Shown here: piece by piece, positions 35,227-48,400 of the stretch
Layout of the letters: each line of letters opens with the position of its first letter
How positions within the stretch are numbered: position 1 is the first letter of the stretch
Source: Bolinopsis microptera
Taxonomy: Eukaryota > Ctenophora > Tentaculata > Lobata > Bolinopsidae
NCBI RefSeq assembly: GCF_026151205.1
Contig: NC_087078.1
Span: 7,332,675 to 7,396,674, forward strand
Direction of reading: 5' to 3'
Length of the DNA stretch: 64,000 bases
Notes under the pieces: model-generated
Databases searched by the model: none
Told to the model about the DNA's origin: nothing
Seen by the model: only the letters and a program-made list of their open reading frames with translations
Program-made: the position numbers and the translations under genes

Positions 35227-35574
35227 AACTAATTGGGAGGCCGACAAAGGGGGGCCCTCCATTATTAGAGGTCAGATCATATGACGTATAATTAGTGATG
35301 TGACGTATAATTAGTGATGTGATCCATCCATGTGATCCATCAGTAGACCCAGAAATGAGCTAGATATAGGGTAGAGTTCACATGTCAATTCTGTAAATCA
35401 TAGCTGTACATTAAGAAGTAAACATGATCTGACTGCTCGACTCGTAGATCACATAAGGGACGGGAGCTCTTGCTAAAGGGGGTTTTCGTATCAAGGGATG
35501 TGAGACGTACGTGCCAAAGGCATGCAAGGAGAGTGAGCCGATCAAGTGTTCTTAGGTATATTATATACTGAAAG

Positions 35575-36213
35575 ATGAAAGACAATAGTATCGCATTCTT
35601 ACATTCTATCAACATGCCTACCTTCTCCAAATTCATCTCTGGTCGGACAGGATCTCAACAGCTACTTGACTCTGACGGATTCATCTACTGTCGGAAGAAG
35701 AACAAGGATTCAGCCCTCACATCTTCCTGGCGGTGTTGCAAGCACAAACTCCCTACGAAGTGTTCGTGTCCAGTGGCTGATGTCGAGGAAGTCTTCTACG
35801 AAATAACTTACTATATACAGACAAACTATCCTAAGCTAATGTCTATAGTGAATTATTTTGAGAAGACTTACCTTGGGTCAGTCATTGTGGACAGTGAGGT
35901 GAGGCTTCTCCCTGCATATCCCTTAGGATTCTGGAACCATTTCGCCAGAATCATTCGGGATCCGGAGTTCCCTCGAACCTCGAACATGGTTGAGGGCTTT
36001 CACAGAGGATTTAAGTATGTGAGAGCTATCAAAGAGCAGCAAGTCATCACTGACTTTCACATCGACAGGTTGAGTGTTGGCAAGACACCCGCTAAGAGGC
36101 GAAGGAATTGCCATACCCAACTCCACGATATCTGTTCATTTTACTCCACATACTCTAGCAAGATCGAGTATTTGTTTTCTGTAGCCTCAGTTTTTGGGCA
36201 CGATATGTATTAA
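35575..36213 (+). CDS. FLYWCH zinc finger joined to MULE transposase C-terminal part
   Basis: Of 212 residues, about 17-65 form a FLYWCH-type finger: KFISGRTGSQQLLDSDGFIYC..., then SSWRCCKH, KLPTKCSC. The C-terminal half has PLGFWNHFARIIRDPEFPRTSNMVEGFHRGFK. It matches the WN...PRTNNxVEGxH segment at the end of FLYWCH-linked Mutator-like transposases. The DDE catalytic core normally between these parts is missing, so the protein cannot be an active transposase. It is an internally deleted copy, or a short DNA-binding derivative kept intact. The uninterrupted frame inside intact TIRs suggests a young element. Confidence 0.75.
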   Translation: MKDNSIAFLHSINMPTFSKFISGRTGSQQLLDSDGFIYCRKKNKDSALTSSWRCCKHKLPTKCSCPVADVEEVFYEITYYIQTNYPKLMSIVNYFEKTYLGSVIVDSEVRLLPAYPLGFWNHFARIIRDPEFPRTSNMVEGFHRGFKYVRAIKEQQVITDFHIDRLSVGKTPAKRRRNCHTQLHDICSFYSTYSSKIEYLFSVASVFGHDMY

Positions 36214-36226
36214 ATTATAATTAATG

Positions 36227-36424
36227 TATTCAGTATTCAGTATTCAGTATTCAGTATTCAGTATTCAGTATTCAGTATTCAGTATTCAGTATTCAGTATT
36301 CAGTATTCAGTATTCAGTATTCAGTATTCAGTATTCAGTATTCAGTATTCAGTATTCAGTATTCAGTATTCAGTATTCAGTATTCAGTATTCAGTATTCA
36401 GTATTCAGTATTCAGTATTCAGTA
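36227..36424. repeat. 7-bp minisatellite (ATTCAGT)n
   Basis: About 28 almost perfect copies of a 7-bp unit lie just after the FLYWCH ORF stop, inside the MULE-like element. Confidence 0.97.
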
Positions 36425-36756
36425 AATTTGATTAGGGGTAGAGTTCACATGTTCTGTAAATCATAGCTGGTGGATCACATCACTAATTATACGTCACATC
36501 ACTAATTATACGTCATATGATCTGACCCCTAATAATGGAGGGCCCCCCTTTGTCGTGCAGCGAACTAATTTATTTAAAATCTTTAATTAATAAATTGGAA
36601 GATTTTTTAATATAAACTTTTTCCTGAAAGCTTACAGTTTTGACTGAGTTATTTATAATATAAATAGATATTTTACAGACTTTTTGTCGAAAATTTCTAT
36701 TGACATTGAGGTTCTGTTGTCAAATCACAGCAGATTAATCCATTCCACTATAGAAA

Positions 36757-39700
36757 ATGAAGATGTCATTATCAGAAGAAAATGATGCTGTATTCAGAAA
36801 AGCTAGTCAGTTTGTAAAATCTTGCACGAAACAACTACAGAATATCCAACATTCAGAAAACAATGTGGCATTAGTAAGTCTCTGTCAATTTTTGATTTAC
36901 AGCTCCAATTGCTTACTTCGCTAAAACCTCAATATCTGTAGTTTTTTAAATAGTTTCAATACATAGACAGTACAACCTGATTGTCCGTTAGGTTGAAGAA
37001 ATGCTGAATAAAGCACAGCTTCATCTACGAGAAGTGGAAAAAAGACAAAAAATAATGCAAGAATCAGGAAACAAGGCGGAAGTGAACAGATTAGAGAACA
37101 TAAAGGTCCCCCTCATTACTCTAATCGACAAACTCAAACCAAATGAGGACGAAGCTGATTATTTCAGATCTGTCAAGGCAGAAGAACAAGATTTGTCGGT
37201 AAAAATGTTTGCTTATTTAATATATATGTTATATTATTTTGTTGACAATAAGATAATGATAATTAAATGTTTTTTGTTTCCATAACTAACATGAAATTAT
37301 TGTTCCATAGAATTGCTCCATTGAATTATTGCCCAGCTCCATTGAATTTTGAATCGCTGATCATATGCTCTACACTCCAGGAGGGGGAAGAGGAGAGTTT
37401 AGATTATGAAGATGAAGAAGATGAAGAAGAAGATGACGAAGAAGAAGAAGAAGATGTCGATGAAGAAGATGATGACGATTATGAAGATGGTAAGACCTAA
37501 TCGAGTTTGCTATTAGTGAATATTTCACTTATCTTAATTAATCAAGAGTGTAACAAACCTTTACACACTTCAGATGTGGAAGAAGAGGAAGAAGAAGAGG
37601 AATACACTGAAGATGAGGATACAGAAGATCTGACAACAAGCACATTACCTAGCATTGCTTGCGAGGCTGTTGGAAATTACACTGCATTGGTTAGTCGTGA
37701 TAAGAACTCACATCCACCTTTTCATGGCATTTCCCCGTAATTAATTGAGTTGTTTATTAATTGATCAAGTTATTTAAGCAATGATATTCTAATTTTTGTG
37801 AGTTAGTAGATTCAAAAGTGTGAATGAATAATTCTGTTATTATAAATTACATTATTCCTCATTAACTCATTTAGATTTTAAGTAATAAAATTATTCGTAA
37901 TGTGTTTACTGTTTACCATATTCTTAATCGGACAGGAGTCAGGGGATTTGTCGTTTAAGAAAGGAGACAAGTTCGCAGTGAGATCTCAGAGAAGAGACGG
38001 GTGGTGGGAAGCAGATAATCTGGAGAATGGAGAGTCGGGCATGATACCCAGTAACTTCATGAAGGTAATAATTTCCTAGATTCGTGTTATATATTTATAT
38101 AGGAAACACGCTTTTTGGTCCTATGCTGTTTGCTAAGTTAGGATACTAAGAGGGCTTAGGTGGAGCGAACAATGGCACTATGGGGCTACTATTCTGCTGC
38201 CACTATGAGGTAGTACATATTTAGATAGATTATCAACATAACTTCCTCCAGGTGAAGACGTTAGAGGAGTCCATGAGGGAGAAGAGGAAGCCGAAACAAG
38301 TACGGGACATGTTAAAAAACGTAAAGTTTGAACAGCTCCGATCTGCATTGTTACTCAACACTGGTTCTCGACCTTCTACTACTATGAGGTTTCTTCGAGG
38401 TAGTTATTCATTAATGAGTATTTTAATTAATTAATGGGTATTGGGTATTTTAATCACTGATTGTAAGATCAAACTCACATAGATCCATTGTCTTAAATCT
38501 TGCTTTCTCCCTTAACAAGTTCAATAAACATTTCTAAAACTTGATTCAAGCGAGTGAATTAATAATTGCATTCCTCTTAGATAACTCAACATATCTGTTG
38601 AGTACATGGCTTCATCCCAGACTTTCTGCGACCTGTATTTCATATAAAGATCTTCACTGGGATATGAGGAACAATAACATTGTACCTGTGGCTAGTATTA
38701 ACAGGTCAGTTTAACAGTCTCTCCATTTTCTTTGTTTATTTGAAAATAAACATGTTCTGATTTTAAACAGTTGTTTTAAGCATCAAAGTAGCTGACTACT
38801 AGTGTCTAGTCTATATCGGTTATCACAATAGGAGAAGACGACTTCTTTTAAACCTTACAATTTACACTCTACTCACCTGAAAATTGCTCATTTTTCTTAG
38901 AAACATTCATGAATATAAATGTTCAGGATTATTACCGTTAACATGGTCAGAAACTTGCCCCCTCCTAAACCAAAAGCTCTCATAGTCGCCAGAAGGGTAT
39001 GGAAACCAAAACATTAGTTTTAAACCTTCAAAATAATTGGTTTTTCCTAATTCTTGTGCTACTGTATGATTACTTTTACGATGAAGAAGAAAAATATATT
39101 TGTGACATCGCTAAGTTAGTTGATTGATTGATAATAAACTATAACTCAGGTGCACATGGCAATAACCACCAAGATGTCCAGTCAAGAGTCTCTGCTGAGT
39201 AACGCTCACACGATAAACTGTGTGTGGAACGCGGCTGACCCTAACACGTGGAAGTTCGTCAGGAACAGCGGTTGTTGGTTTACTCCTAAAGTTATCTGTA
39301 GGATCGAGTCCAGTGATGCTAATGTCGGACTTCTTATTGAGGTAAAGCGTCAGTAACTGAGGGTACAAGGTGCAAGGTGAATTATTCTGCAGCACAGTTT
39401 GAAAAAGTCGCAGATCAAAAAAGCACTCAAAATTATGTATTTGGAATTTAGAGTTGGACTTTCCGTTCCATATGTTCCGCGGAACGATATTTGACGAAAG
39501 TCGATTATCTTGAGATCTGACTGATAGATTTTCTTTAAACTTTGGGACAAATAAATTCGCCCAAACTCGCACAGATTATCCGTCTTATAGCCATGTAACT
39601 ATCTGGACAGTTAAAGAAACTTCTGTCGGTCAGATCTCGAAATATATGCCTGCGTTCCGCTGAAACCGCCAATTTGGAGATATTTTCTTGTGTTTGAAGA

Positions 39701-41761
39701 CATATCTCAAGTTTGGCACATAGAAATTCGACCAAACTCGCACAGATTATCCGTCTTATAGCCATGTAACTATCTGGACAGTTAAAGAAACTTCTGTCGG
39801 TCAGATCTCGAAATATATGCCTGCGTTCCGCTGAAACCGCCAATTTGGAGATATTTTCTTGTGTTTGAAGTCATATCTCAAGTTTGGCAAATAGAAATTC
39901 GACCAAACTCGCACAGATTATCCGTCTTATAGCCATGTAACTATCTGGAAAGTTAAAGAAAATTCTGTCGGTCAGATCTCGAAATATATGCCTGCGTTCC
40001 GCTGAAACCGCCAATTTGGAGATATTTTCTTGTGTTTGAAGACATATCTCAAGTTTGAAACATAGAAATTCGATTAAACTCGCACAGATTATCCGTCTTA
40101 TAGCCATGTAAAACTATCTGGAAAGTTAAAGAAAACTCTGTTGGTCAGTTCTTGAGAAAATCAAAAATGTATTCTAAGTTATTTACTAAAACACTCGATT
40201 TTCGAACTTTTTATTTGGAACAGATTTGTCGAAAGATTCATCTATTAATTTGGAGAGCGCATGGTAAAATTGTTGATTAAATGACCTTTTTCAGCAGCTA
40301 GTTTATTACTTTTCGCGCGCGCGCGCAACGTGTTACTTAACATGTTTTTCACCTGGCTAGTGGCTGGCCACTGGCCATCTTGCAGTACCAGACCAGTTCT
40401 AGCTACCGTAACAGACAGAACTGGACACAGGCTGGGACTGAATGAAACATCAATCTTCACGATATTAGTCCCATGCTTGAAAATACTTAGCCCTATGTAG
40501 CTAATATAATTTCATTTGCCAGGCCTGCTGTGTTTACAAAAACGAGGAAACTTCAGATCTAGTGGAAGCTTGTGTTGGATGGACGTTTCTCCCTCTTTTT
40601 CAATCTAACGGTGCTCCTGTTCCCAACAAGACACAGGTATAGGGATAAGAACCAATTAACTAAATGTGATATAATGTACTCAAATAAAAGTGATCAAATT
40701 CAGCAGATTTACGTCCATACAAATTTGACCATTTCTAATATCACTATAAATTTTATCAGATTAAAAAGGCGGTGGTTTTACAATTATAACTTTGCCTCAG
40801 TCTCTGCCGCTGTACGGAGGTTTACCATTTGAGGCTGGTATAGATGTAGACGAAAACTGGCCTCCCCGGCGTACGTTTGGGCGGCCCAGCAAACCTCAGA
40901 TAAACATCAGTGTGTCGTCTATATCACGTTTTAAAGAGCAGGTTTGTTTTGTAGAATTGTTGTACTTGGTTATATTTCTACCTCAGTCATATGTTTACCA
41001 TATATTCACAGCGTCTAAAGTATCCTCTATCCAGGGCTTGACGACTACTTGTGATTATTTCAGGACCGTTTAAATTGTAACCATAATTGAAACCACTCAT
41101 CACTAAAATGCTGCACTCTCCAGGAGGTAGCGAGATTGCCTAGCACCATCTTAACCAGTACACTCAACATCAAAACAATTGGACTATTCCGGCGAGAAAT
41201 TGCAGAGGCCCTCCTCAAAGAAACAGATTGCAGTCAGAATGGTGTTCGGTTTAATCCTACGATATCGTTGATGCTTCAGATGGCTGACCAGCCTGTTCTA
41301 ATGGACTTGTTTAAACGAGTGTTCGCTGAGCGGACAAAAGAGCTGAGAAGAGCAGATAAGAATGACCCAAAGTTCATGAAAAAGCATCTGGAGGATGTTC
41401 TGAAGTCTACTATCTGGCCGGTAAGGGAGTAACTTATAAATATAGCAGGGGAATTATTTATGCAACGTTTACTCCTATATTTACGGTTTATCACAGTTTT
41501 GAACTTGAATTATTTTTGAGGGTTAATAGTCGTTTCCCGACCTAATCACTCCGTTCCTCCCAGATGGTAACAGGGAATGCTCCACAGCTGGCTCACGATC
41601 CTGTGACACGTGTTCAAATTAATGACAGACTAAGTCTAGCGAACGGGGTCGCTGCTCAAGGAGCACTGGCGATATTCTCCAAAGAGGGGCCTCATGTTCC
41701 GTTTGACATTTCCGAACTCAGCTATGTTCCAATTTATCGGCAGTATTTCTTGAACGTCTGA
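36757..41761 (+). CDS. NPHP1: nephrocystin-1 (13 exons)
   Basis: Exons: 36757-36873, 36992-37198, 37381-37489, 37574-37689, 37936-38064, 38252-38399, 38581-38704, 38927-38996, 39150-39341, 40523-40636, 40801-40941, 41124-41420, 41564-41761; 1,962 nt, 653 residues (human about 732). Every junction is GT-AG and in phase. Order matches the family: N-terminal coiled coil (exons 1-2), long Glu/Asp stretch (exons 3-4), SH3 domain (EAVGNYTAL, DLSFKKGDKF, GWWEADN, GMIPSNFMK), then the nephrocystin homology region (LPPPKPKALIVARRV, NTWKFVRNSGCWFTPKVICR, VGLLIE, GGLPFEAGIDVD). It ends GPHVPFDISELSYVPIYRQY, close to the human C-terminus. Nephrocystin-1 scaffolds the ciliary transition zone and cell junctions with NPHP4, p130Cas and Pyk2. 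Intron 9 carries a 171-bp satellite and a (CG)n tract. Confidence 0.97.
39410..40150. repeat. 171-bp tandem repeat in NPHP1 intron 9
   Basis: Starts of the unit (CCGTCTTATAGCCATGTAAC) are at 39,580, 39,751, 39,922 and 40,093. That is three full 171-bp units, with decayed partial units on both sides. Short minus-strand frames repeat the same peptide but have no other support as genes. Confidence 0.92.
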
Positions 41762-42497
41762 TGAATTGTTTGTTTTAGTTAAGATGATGATTAGATAATG
41801 CGATAAGATGTTCGAACTCTTTGATATCTTAAGGTTGTTATTAATCTTTACTTCCAGAACTACTGACTTCTTTGACTTCGAATTTATGTGTGAACTTGTT
41901 GATGTAAGGTTGTAATCTATTTTTGCTGCCAGAACTACTAACTTATTTGACCCTAAATTCAAACTATTAATCGTTACAACTCTTTATTATTTCTTGGTGT
42001 CACGCGTTAACTGCAGATTCTAAAGAATGAAAACGATGTTCTGTAAAATTATTTTTTATTCGATATGATAGAAATGAGTATAAACTGAATAAGCATAGTG
42101 CTGGAATACATATTAAGTTAGTTTTAGCCTAGTAACGATTGCACTTAAGCGGTAGTCGGAAATCAAAATTAAAATAGCAATGAAATATAAAAATAAACTA
42201 AATAAGCACAGTACTGAAAAACATATTTGAATCAAATGGAATCAAATGAAAACTATTCATTTAAATCAAATAAAATCTAATGAAATCTGATTGCATAAAA
42301 ACAATAGCATATACTTTTTAAGAGAAAATAAGGTCATCGTAAAATCAAATGAAATCTAAGAAAATCTTGTTGCATACAAAAATAATTTTCTTGCTTTTTA
42401 AAGGAATTAAGGTCATCAAGACGTAGCCGATTAAATAATCGTAAAGATGAGGAGAGTTTTGGCAAATATTTTCGTATTACAAAGCGTAGTTATCTAA
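41762..42497. other. 3' intergenic spacer between convergent NPHP1 and IRF
   Basis: No gene was found. It holds AT-rich sequence with repeated GAAATCAAATGAAATC-like short motifs near 42,230-42,370. Confidence 0.5.
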
Positions 42498-45400
42498 CTA
42501 TCTAACCGACAAAGGTTCGTCCACACTCACTCCACAATTTCGCAGTATTTCTGTAAATTCCATATTGGTCTCAAAATCAACGTCCGGCATCTCGGAGGTG
42601 ATTTCGTTTAACATTTGGTCTGAAAGGAGAGAGGGGAACGAAATGAGTTAGTGTTTTAGGGAGACTTTAGTTATGATGGGTGAGACGGGACATTCCTTCA
42701 GCTATTAACTTCATAATATCTGAAGTTGAGTGATCACATCAAAATTAAACAGCTTCCAACAGAAATGTAGCTGGAAGTGAAATGTAGCGAATATTTAGTT
42801 AGACACAAAATTCAGCCAGCAGTACTTGTCTTGAGACAAAATCCCCGGCCGCTTGAATATATCAGAAATCAAAATAAGGACTACAAAATATGTACCATCA
42901 AATTCCACAGCAGCAGCTTGTCTAGTATCAAGACTATTTGTAATGCTAACAACAATCCCAGACGTGTGATTGCTTGTTTCCTGGTTGAAGTTGAGGTTTG
43001 CTTGCTGGAAGTTGTTTGCTCGCTCGTGCTTTATCTGAGAATAGTACTATACTATCTGAGAATAGTACTATACAGGGATAATCAGAGTTGAAAAGATTTT
43101 CAAGAAATAGTTCCGGACGAATAATAGGTTTTGCAAACTGTATGCAATGGTAGAAAATGGAAAAAACCTTTGGGTAATTCTCCATTATATGCCATTGGCC
43201 CCTCCCCCTCCCTCCCTCCCAGTGATTACGTAAGAAAGGAGTTTCCCACCCGGAAACGAACCTCAATAAAAAGCGGGAGCTCTTGAATTGGTTTACTTGG
43301 TGTCCACTCCTTTCCGACAGCTATATACGTTATAGCTGTTGGTCTGTCTGACTCGTTCGTGGGTCTTCCTACACGCTTCATGTTCATCAACTGAAATCAT
43401 TTTCTATTTGTGTGCAAACATTGGAATTATTTGTGCAAGATTGAAGATTAATTTACACGAAAGTGATATTTTTGTTTTGAGGACAGAATAAAAAACACCT
43501 TATCTGTTAGAAACTCATAAGCTATAGAAGTTCCGACCAAATGCAAAACTCTTTATCCAAAAGAAGAAGGAGGACTGAGGATGAATTAGGAGCTACTTAC
43601 GTAACCAGCCATTTCGAGGAATGATATGTAGCTGTAAACTGGATTGATCGCCCAGTTTTGATCTTTTGGCCTCGGCATTTGCTTTGCTCCTCCGTGATTA
43701 CTGTGTCCAAAGTAAGGCTGAATAAAATAATAATAATTATAACTCGTGCAAGTCCGAAATGGGCTGAATAAAATTTAATAATTAATCCAGTTGAAATATA
43801 GTTCACTAACTTAAAGTGTGAGAGAATACACTAGAATATTGTGCAGTTGCTTGTGCAGTAGATCAACTTGGTTTAAAATGATACGATGTTTTATTTATAC
43901 TCCGAAATTATAGATAAAATTGAGCCCCGCCTTCCATACGCGCACAACGAATAAACACTTACGCGCGCGCGCGCGTCAAATACACTATTACAATAACGTT
44001 TTGATACTTCTATACAACATAGTCATTCAGTATTTGCGCTCGCGGGTAAGTAAATTTTAGGTAAATTCGTATGTACATCATTTTTATATATATTAGACCT
44101 TTTTAGTCAGTAATTCTTTACAATACTCCCTATAGCACATGCACGTATTTCACCACAATTCTCCATGCAAAAAATCACGGAGTAAAGCATAAGTTAAATT
44201 ACTGCCGCAATCAACGTCGGGTTTTACAAAACCAAAAGTAGGCCCTTAAGAGAAATATGTGAGTTATGTCACTAAGATGCCGAAACACACTACATTTGCC
44301 GAGAGGTCTGATCACAATTAAATTCGCGGCCAAAACTAGTCGCTTTTGAACACTGTTACCATGGTTAACCTGCAGCTTCCTACTTCTCATCAAATTTGCA
44401 GGTGGGTGGTCGTACAGACAGACAGAATAATTTTGTAAGTCAAATATTTTTTCGGTTTTCGAAGTTCGCGCACCTACCCTTCAATATACGATTTTGGACT
44501 CGAGGGTCCCCCTTTATAATGCGATCTCGGAAGCCAGGCCTCCCCTTCGCAATACGAGCTCGGAAGCGGGAGCTCTGCCTTCAGAGGTACGTATCGAGAA
44601 TGACTCGGACCGAACATTTTCTAAGTCAACATTTTTCTGGAAACTACTTTTGTTCATGTTTCATGCTACCCTGATCATTATGAGCCGAAAATATTGTGTC
44701 CAAATCATGTGCGAACAATTCTCATAATTTTTGTCCCGCCAATGTCCGCCAATGTCCGCCAATGTCCGTCTGAGCCCACCAATGTCTGTCAATGTCCGTT
44801 AATGTCCCCAAAAAACACGTCCGTTGTCTCATAGAATCCCATATTCAATTTTATCCTCATTAAGTGAGAAATTTGACACCCGTAAAACAACCACTTCAAG
44901 ACAAGAGCTGGCCAGGTTCCCGTACTGTAGTGCGACACGTACCATAGTTCGAAACATACCCTAGTGCGAAACCTTCAAGATCAACACTGTCGTACTAGAG
45001 TACGCTACCTGGATCGTAGTGCGACACGTACTGTAGTGCGAAAGAGGGTGTTTTTTTCGGACTTCGCACTAGAGTACTTGCCGCACTAGAGTATGTGTCG
45101 CACTACAGTACGATCACCAGCTGGCCAATACCCAACTTAAACTTCTCTCTTATAACTTGTGAGTGAAGCGACCTCTTGACTTCAACTCATACGACAAGAG
45201 ATTGACATTTAAATAATCTATAAGGACTACAGAAATTCTATCAAGGATCTCTTAGGTAACCAAATCATGAAATCACTGTAATGGCTAAGAAATGTGAGTA
45301 ACAAGTACTAGAACAGCAGTTTAGGCATAGGTCAGGGGAGGTGTCTTTATAACATGACCACTTTATGTATACCTTGTAGCTATACATAAAGCTGTGATAA

Positions 45401-48400
45401 AGGAACATACAATTGCGAGGGAAAAAGAAAGTCAGTTTACGATGTAACGTTATTGTACCAAATTTCGCAATTTATAATTTAGCAATTTAATTTTGTAAAA
45501 CAGGGGGGGGGGGGGTAAAAGTCAGTACACATCACCCAATCAACATTGAATCGCTTATGCTCGTGTTTGTGAAGATGCTAGAAACTTTTAACATATTATC
45601 ACAGTAGGTCATTAAATGTGTAATATGATCTGAAAAGATGACGTAAAACGGAATCAAGTTATACCAGGAAGAATTATAGCTGCCGGACAATTTCACCCAA
45701 TGTCAATGAGCACTAAGTGACAGAGAAATAAGCCCCAATTTATGTGTACTGACTTTAATTAGCCTCCCCTGTATATGAAATAATTTTCTTTATAATCTGT
45801 TTTCATATTTGTTATCTTATTTTTCATCTCATTTGTTATCTAACAATGTAAGACGGTTTTAAAACATATTAACCCTCAAAGAACGCCAAAATGCCCCAAA
45901 ATACCCTCAAAGAACGCCAAAATCCCCAAATACCCTCAAAGAACGCCAAAATACTTGCCCGAACAGCGCAGAGTCTCTCAACAAGAATGTTGTAGAATGG
46001 ATCACTGGACAGGACAATCCCTCGGTTGAAGTTCCTTAGTGCTTGGTACAGTTCAGTATCTCCCGATGTTAGCGTCTGGGGAATATAATCACTTATTAAC
46101 ATATTATAATTATACGGTCATTAATTAAAACACTACAACCTGCTATCTTCGATAATATGATGAGATAAAAACCTGGCAGAGATCTTGGAATAATTATGTA
46201 CTACCCGTAGTAAAAATTCAAATATGAAATCACCATAATGAACTACCGGTTGCGGTAGCATATTTTCAAATATAAAGTTTACTAAATCAAAATTTCACAG
46301 TTATGACGGAATATTTTTCCAGTAACCAATTAGTCAGTTAACTATGGACTATGGATGCCATATTGTCACTTTTAAATCCATGATTTGTGAATTCTAATTG
46401 GATACTACAACATTGCACACACATTTCAGCATAACGATAAAAGATAGTATCTAATGACATTTTCCTGTCATTAAGTCTAGTGTTAGGGTGAGACAACGTG
46501 ACCTTTTCTTGATGATCTGAGATAAAGTTACCTTTTCTTGATGATCTGAGATAAAGTTACCTTTTCTTGATGATCTGAGATAAAGTTACCCTTTCTTGAT
46601 GATCTGAGATAAAGTTACCCTTTCTTGATGATCTGAGATAAAGTTACCTTTTCTTGATGATCTAAGTTACCTGCGATATGAACAGTTTATCTGCGTTTCT
46701 AGAGCCTCTCCCGTAAGTCTCATTACATTTCTCCTCCGTCAACATGTTAAAGTCTACCTCGCTTGTATCGCTGAAAATTTCAGGGATTTTGATATTACCC
46801 ACAACTCACAAGGACTGGAAGAGAGAAAAGGAGAGGGAGAGGGAGAGGGAGAGGGAGAGGGAGAGGGAGAGGGAGAGGGAGAGGGAGAGGGAGAGGGAGA
46901 GGGAGAGGGAGAGGGAGAGGGAGAGGGAGAGGGAGAGGGAGAGGGAGAGGGAGAGGGAGAGGGAGAGGGAGAGGGAGAGGGAGAGGGAGAGGGAGAGGGA
47001 GAGGGAGAGGGAGAGGGAGAGGGAGAGGGAGAGGGAGAGGGAGAGGGAGAGGGAGAGGGAGAGGGAGAGGGAGAGGGAGAGGGAGAGGGAGAGGGAGAGG
47101 GAGAGGGAGAGGGAGAGGGAGAGGGAGAGGGAGAGGGAGAGGGAGAGGGAGAATTTACTCGTAATCTGTTGTTCATCACAATATTTCAATATTTATTGAC
47201 TATTACCCTGAACATCAACTCTGCAGAATACATTAGAAATACAAATAATAATGATAATTAATAATTAATAATTAACCTGTAAATAAGGAGGCCGTTTTGG
47301 AGGTCTGCTTGTTTGTCACAAATCAGACGTCCTCTACTCCACACTGATATGAATACTGAAACATTTCTGTATTTAATATTTATAACGGAGAGTTGAAACT
47401 AATGTTTGACTTGATATAATAATGATATAATATTCCTTGCATCAGATTCGATACAAAACTATAATATAATATTAAGGATTGCGTAACTAACAGTTACGCA
47501 ACGATAATATCATAGTTACTAACTATGATATTATCATTGTTGAACTTTATTCGAGTTTCATTATTCAGTTTTAATTCTTTCAACACTACTATATAACAAA
47601 TCATTTGAGTAGCCATTGCATGGCTACTGTTAACGACAAGGAGTTGGAGGATCTGCTCGGGAAATGTTCTGCTTGGATACCAAAAGCGATGGAACAAGTC
47701 GGGTGCACTGCTCCAGCTGTCGTGACGTCAGCATTGTGTAAACGTGCGATGAAGGACACTTTGCATTATTGTTTTCTGAATCGTTCCACTTTGTGCGGTT
47801 TCAGGCGAAAAAAAAATGTTTTAATTTAAAAAATATGAAACAGCTGAAGGCTGAGCTGAGCTCCATCAAGAGCCAGCTAATCGAGAATCAGACGTGGGTA
47901 ATCAGCTTCCAGGAGCAGATTATCGACAACAACTTGGACAAGCAGCTCGACGCAGTAAAGACTGTGGTCAAGTCTTCGGCGGAGAGCAACTTGAAAGAAC
48001 AGTTCAAGTCATACAGTGAAGCTGCTGCGGAGAGCGGTATGGTCTGCCAGACTGATAGTTTGGCAGATCCGGCTGCACTGAAGAAATTGGTCAAGTCCGT
48101 CGTCCAAGAGGAGAATCAGAGCAGGAACGTTGTATTATTAGGACTGCCAGAACAGAAGGACGAGAATGTTGAAGAGCGGGTACATGAGGTATTCCAGGAG
48201 ATAGGACTAAAAGTAAAACCAGCTTTGCAGGCTACTAGAATAAGAAAGATTCGTAAAGAGAATCCGAAGCGCCCAGTCAAGGTTTCGTTATCAAGTCACA
48301 GCTCTGTCGGCTGTCCATCAAGTGCTATGTCAAGTCAAGAAGCTGCGCCACTCAGCGACTTTCAACAAAGTGTATGTGAGACCAGATCGCTCCGAAGTAG

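Larger units (their letters stand above)
35236..36562 (+). mobile_element. MULE-like DNA element with long TIRs and a FLYWCH ORF
   Basis: Long terminal inverted repeats of about 100 bp start CGACAAAGGGGGGCCCTCCA at the left; the complement ends near 36,556 at the right. They share TCAGATCATATGACGTATAA and two copies of ATTAGTGATGTGACGTATAA-like sequence. AACTAATT flanks both ends (35,227-35,234 and 36,563-36,570), an 8-9 bp target duplication as expected of Mutator-like elements. A direct repeat (GGTAGAGTTCACATGT...TCTGTAAATCATAGCTG) lies just inside each TIR. One ORF and a 7-bp satellite fill the interior. Confidence 0.8.

Noticed and set aside
36224..36466. Frame of repeated SVFSIQY peptides
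   Set aside because: It is a translation of the 7-bp satellite, which has no stops in one frame by chance.
39580..40093. Relation of the 171-bp period to primate alpha satellite
   Set aside because: Only the length agrees; there is no sequence likeness and no long array.
39535..40107. Minus-strand frames repeating an AVSAERRHIFRDL peptide
   Set aside because: They follow the 171-bp intronic satellite. There is no start, splice or family support, and NPHP1 runs on the other strand.
46744..47199. Long frames of Arg-Glu or Ser-Pro dipeptides on both strands
   Set aside because: They are translations of the (GGGAGA)n array and have no other coding support.
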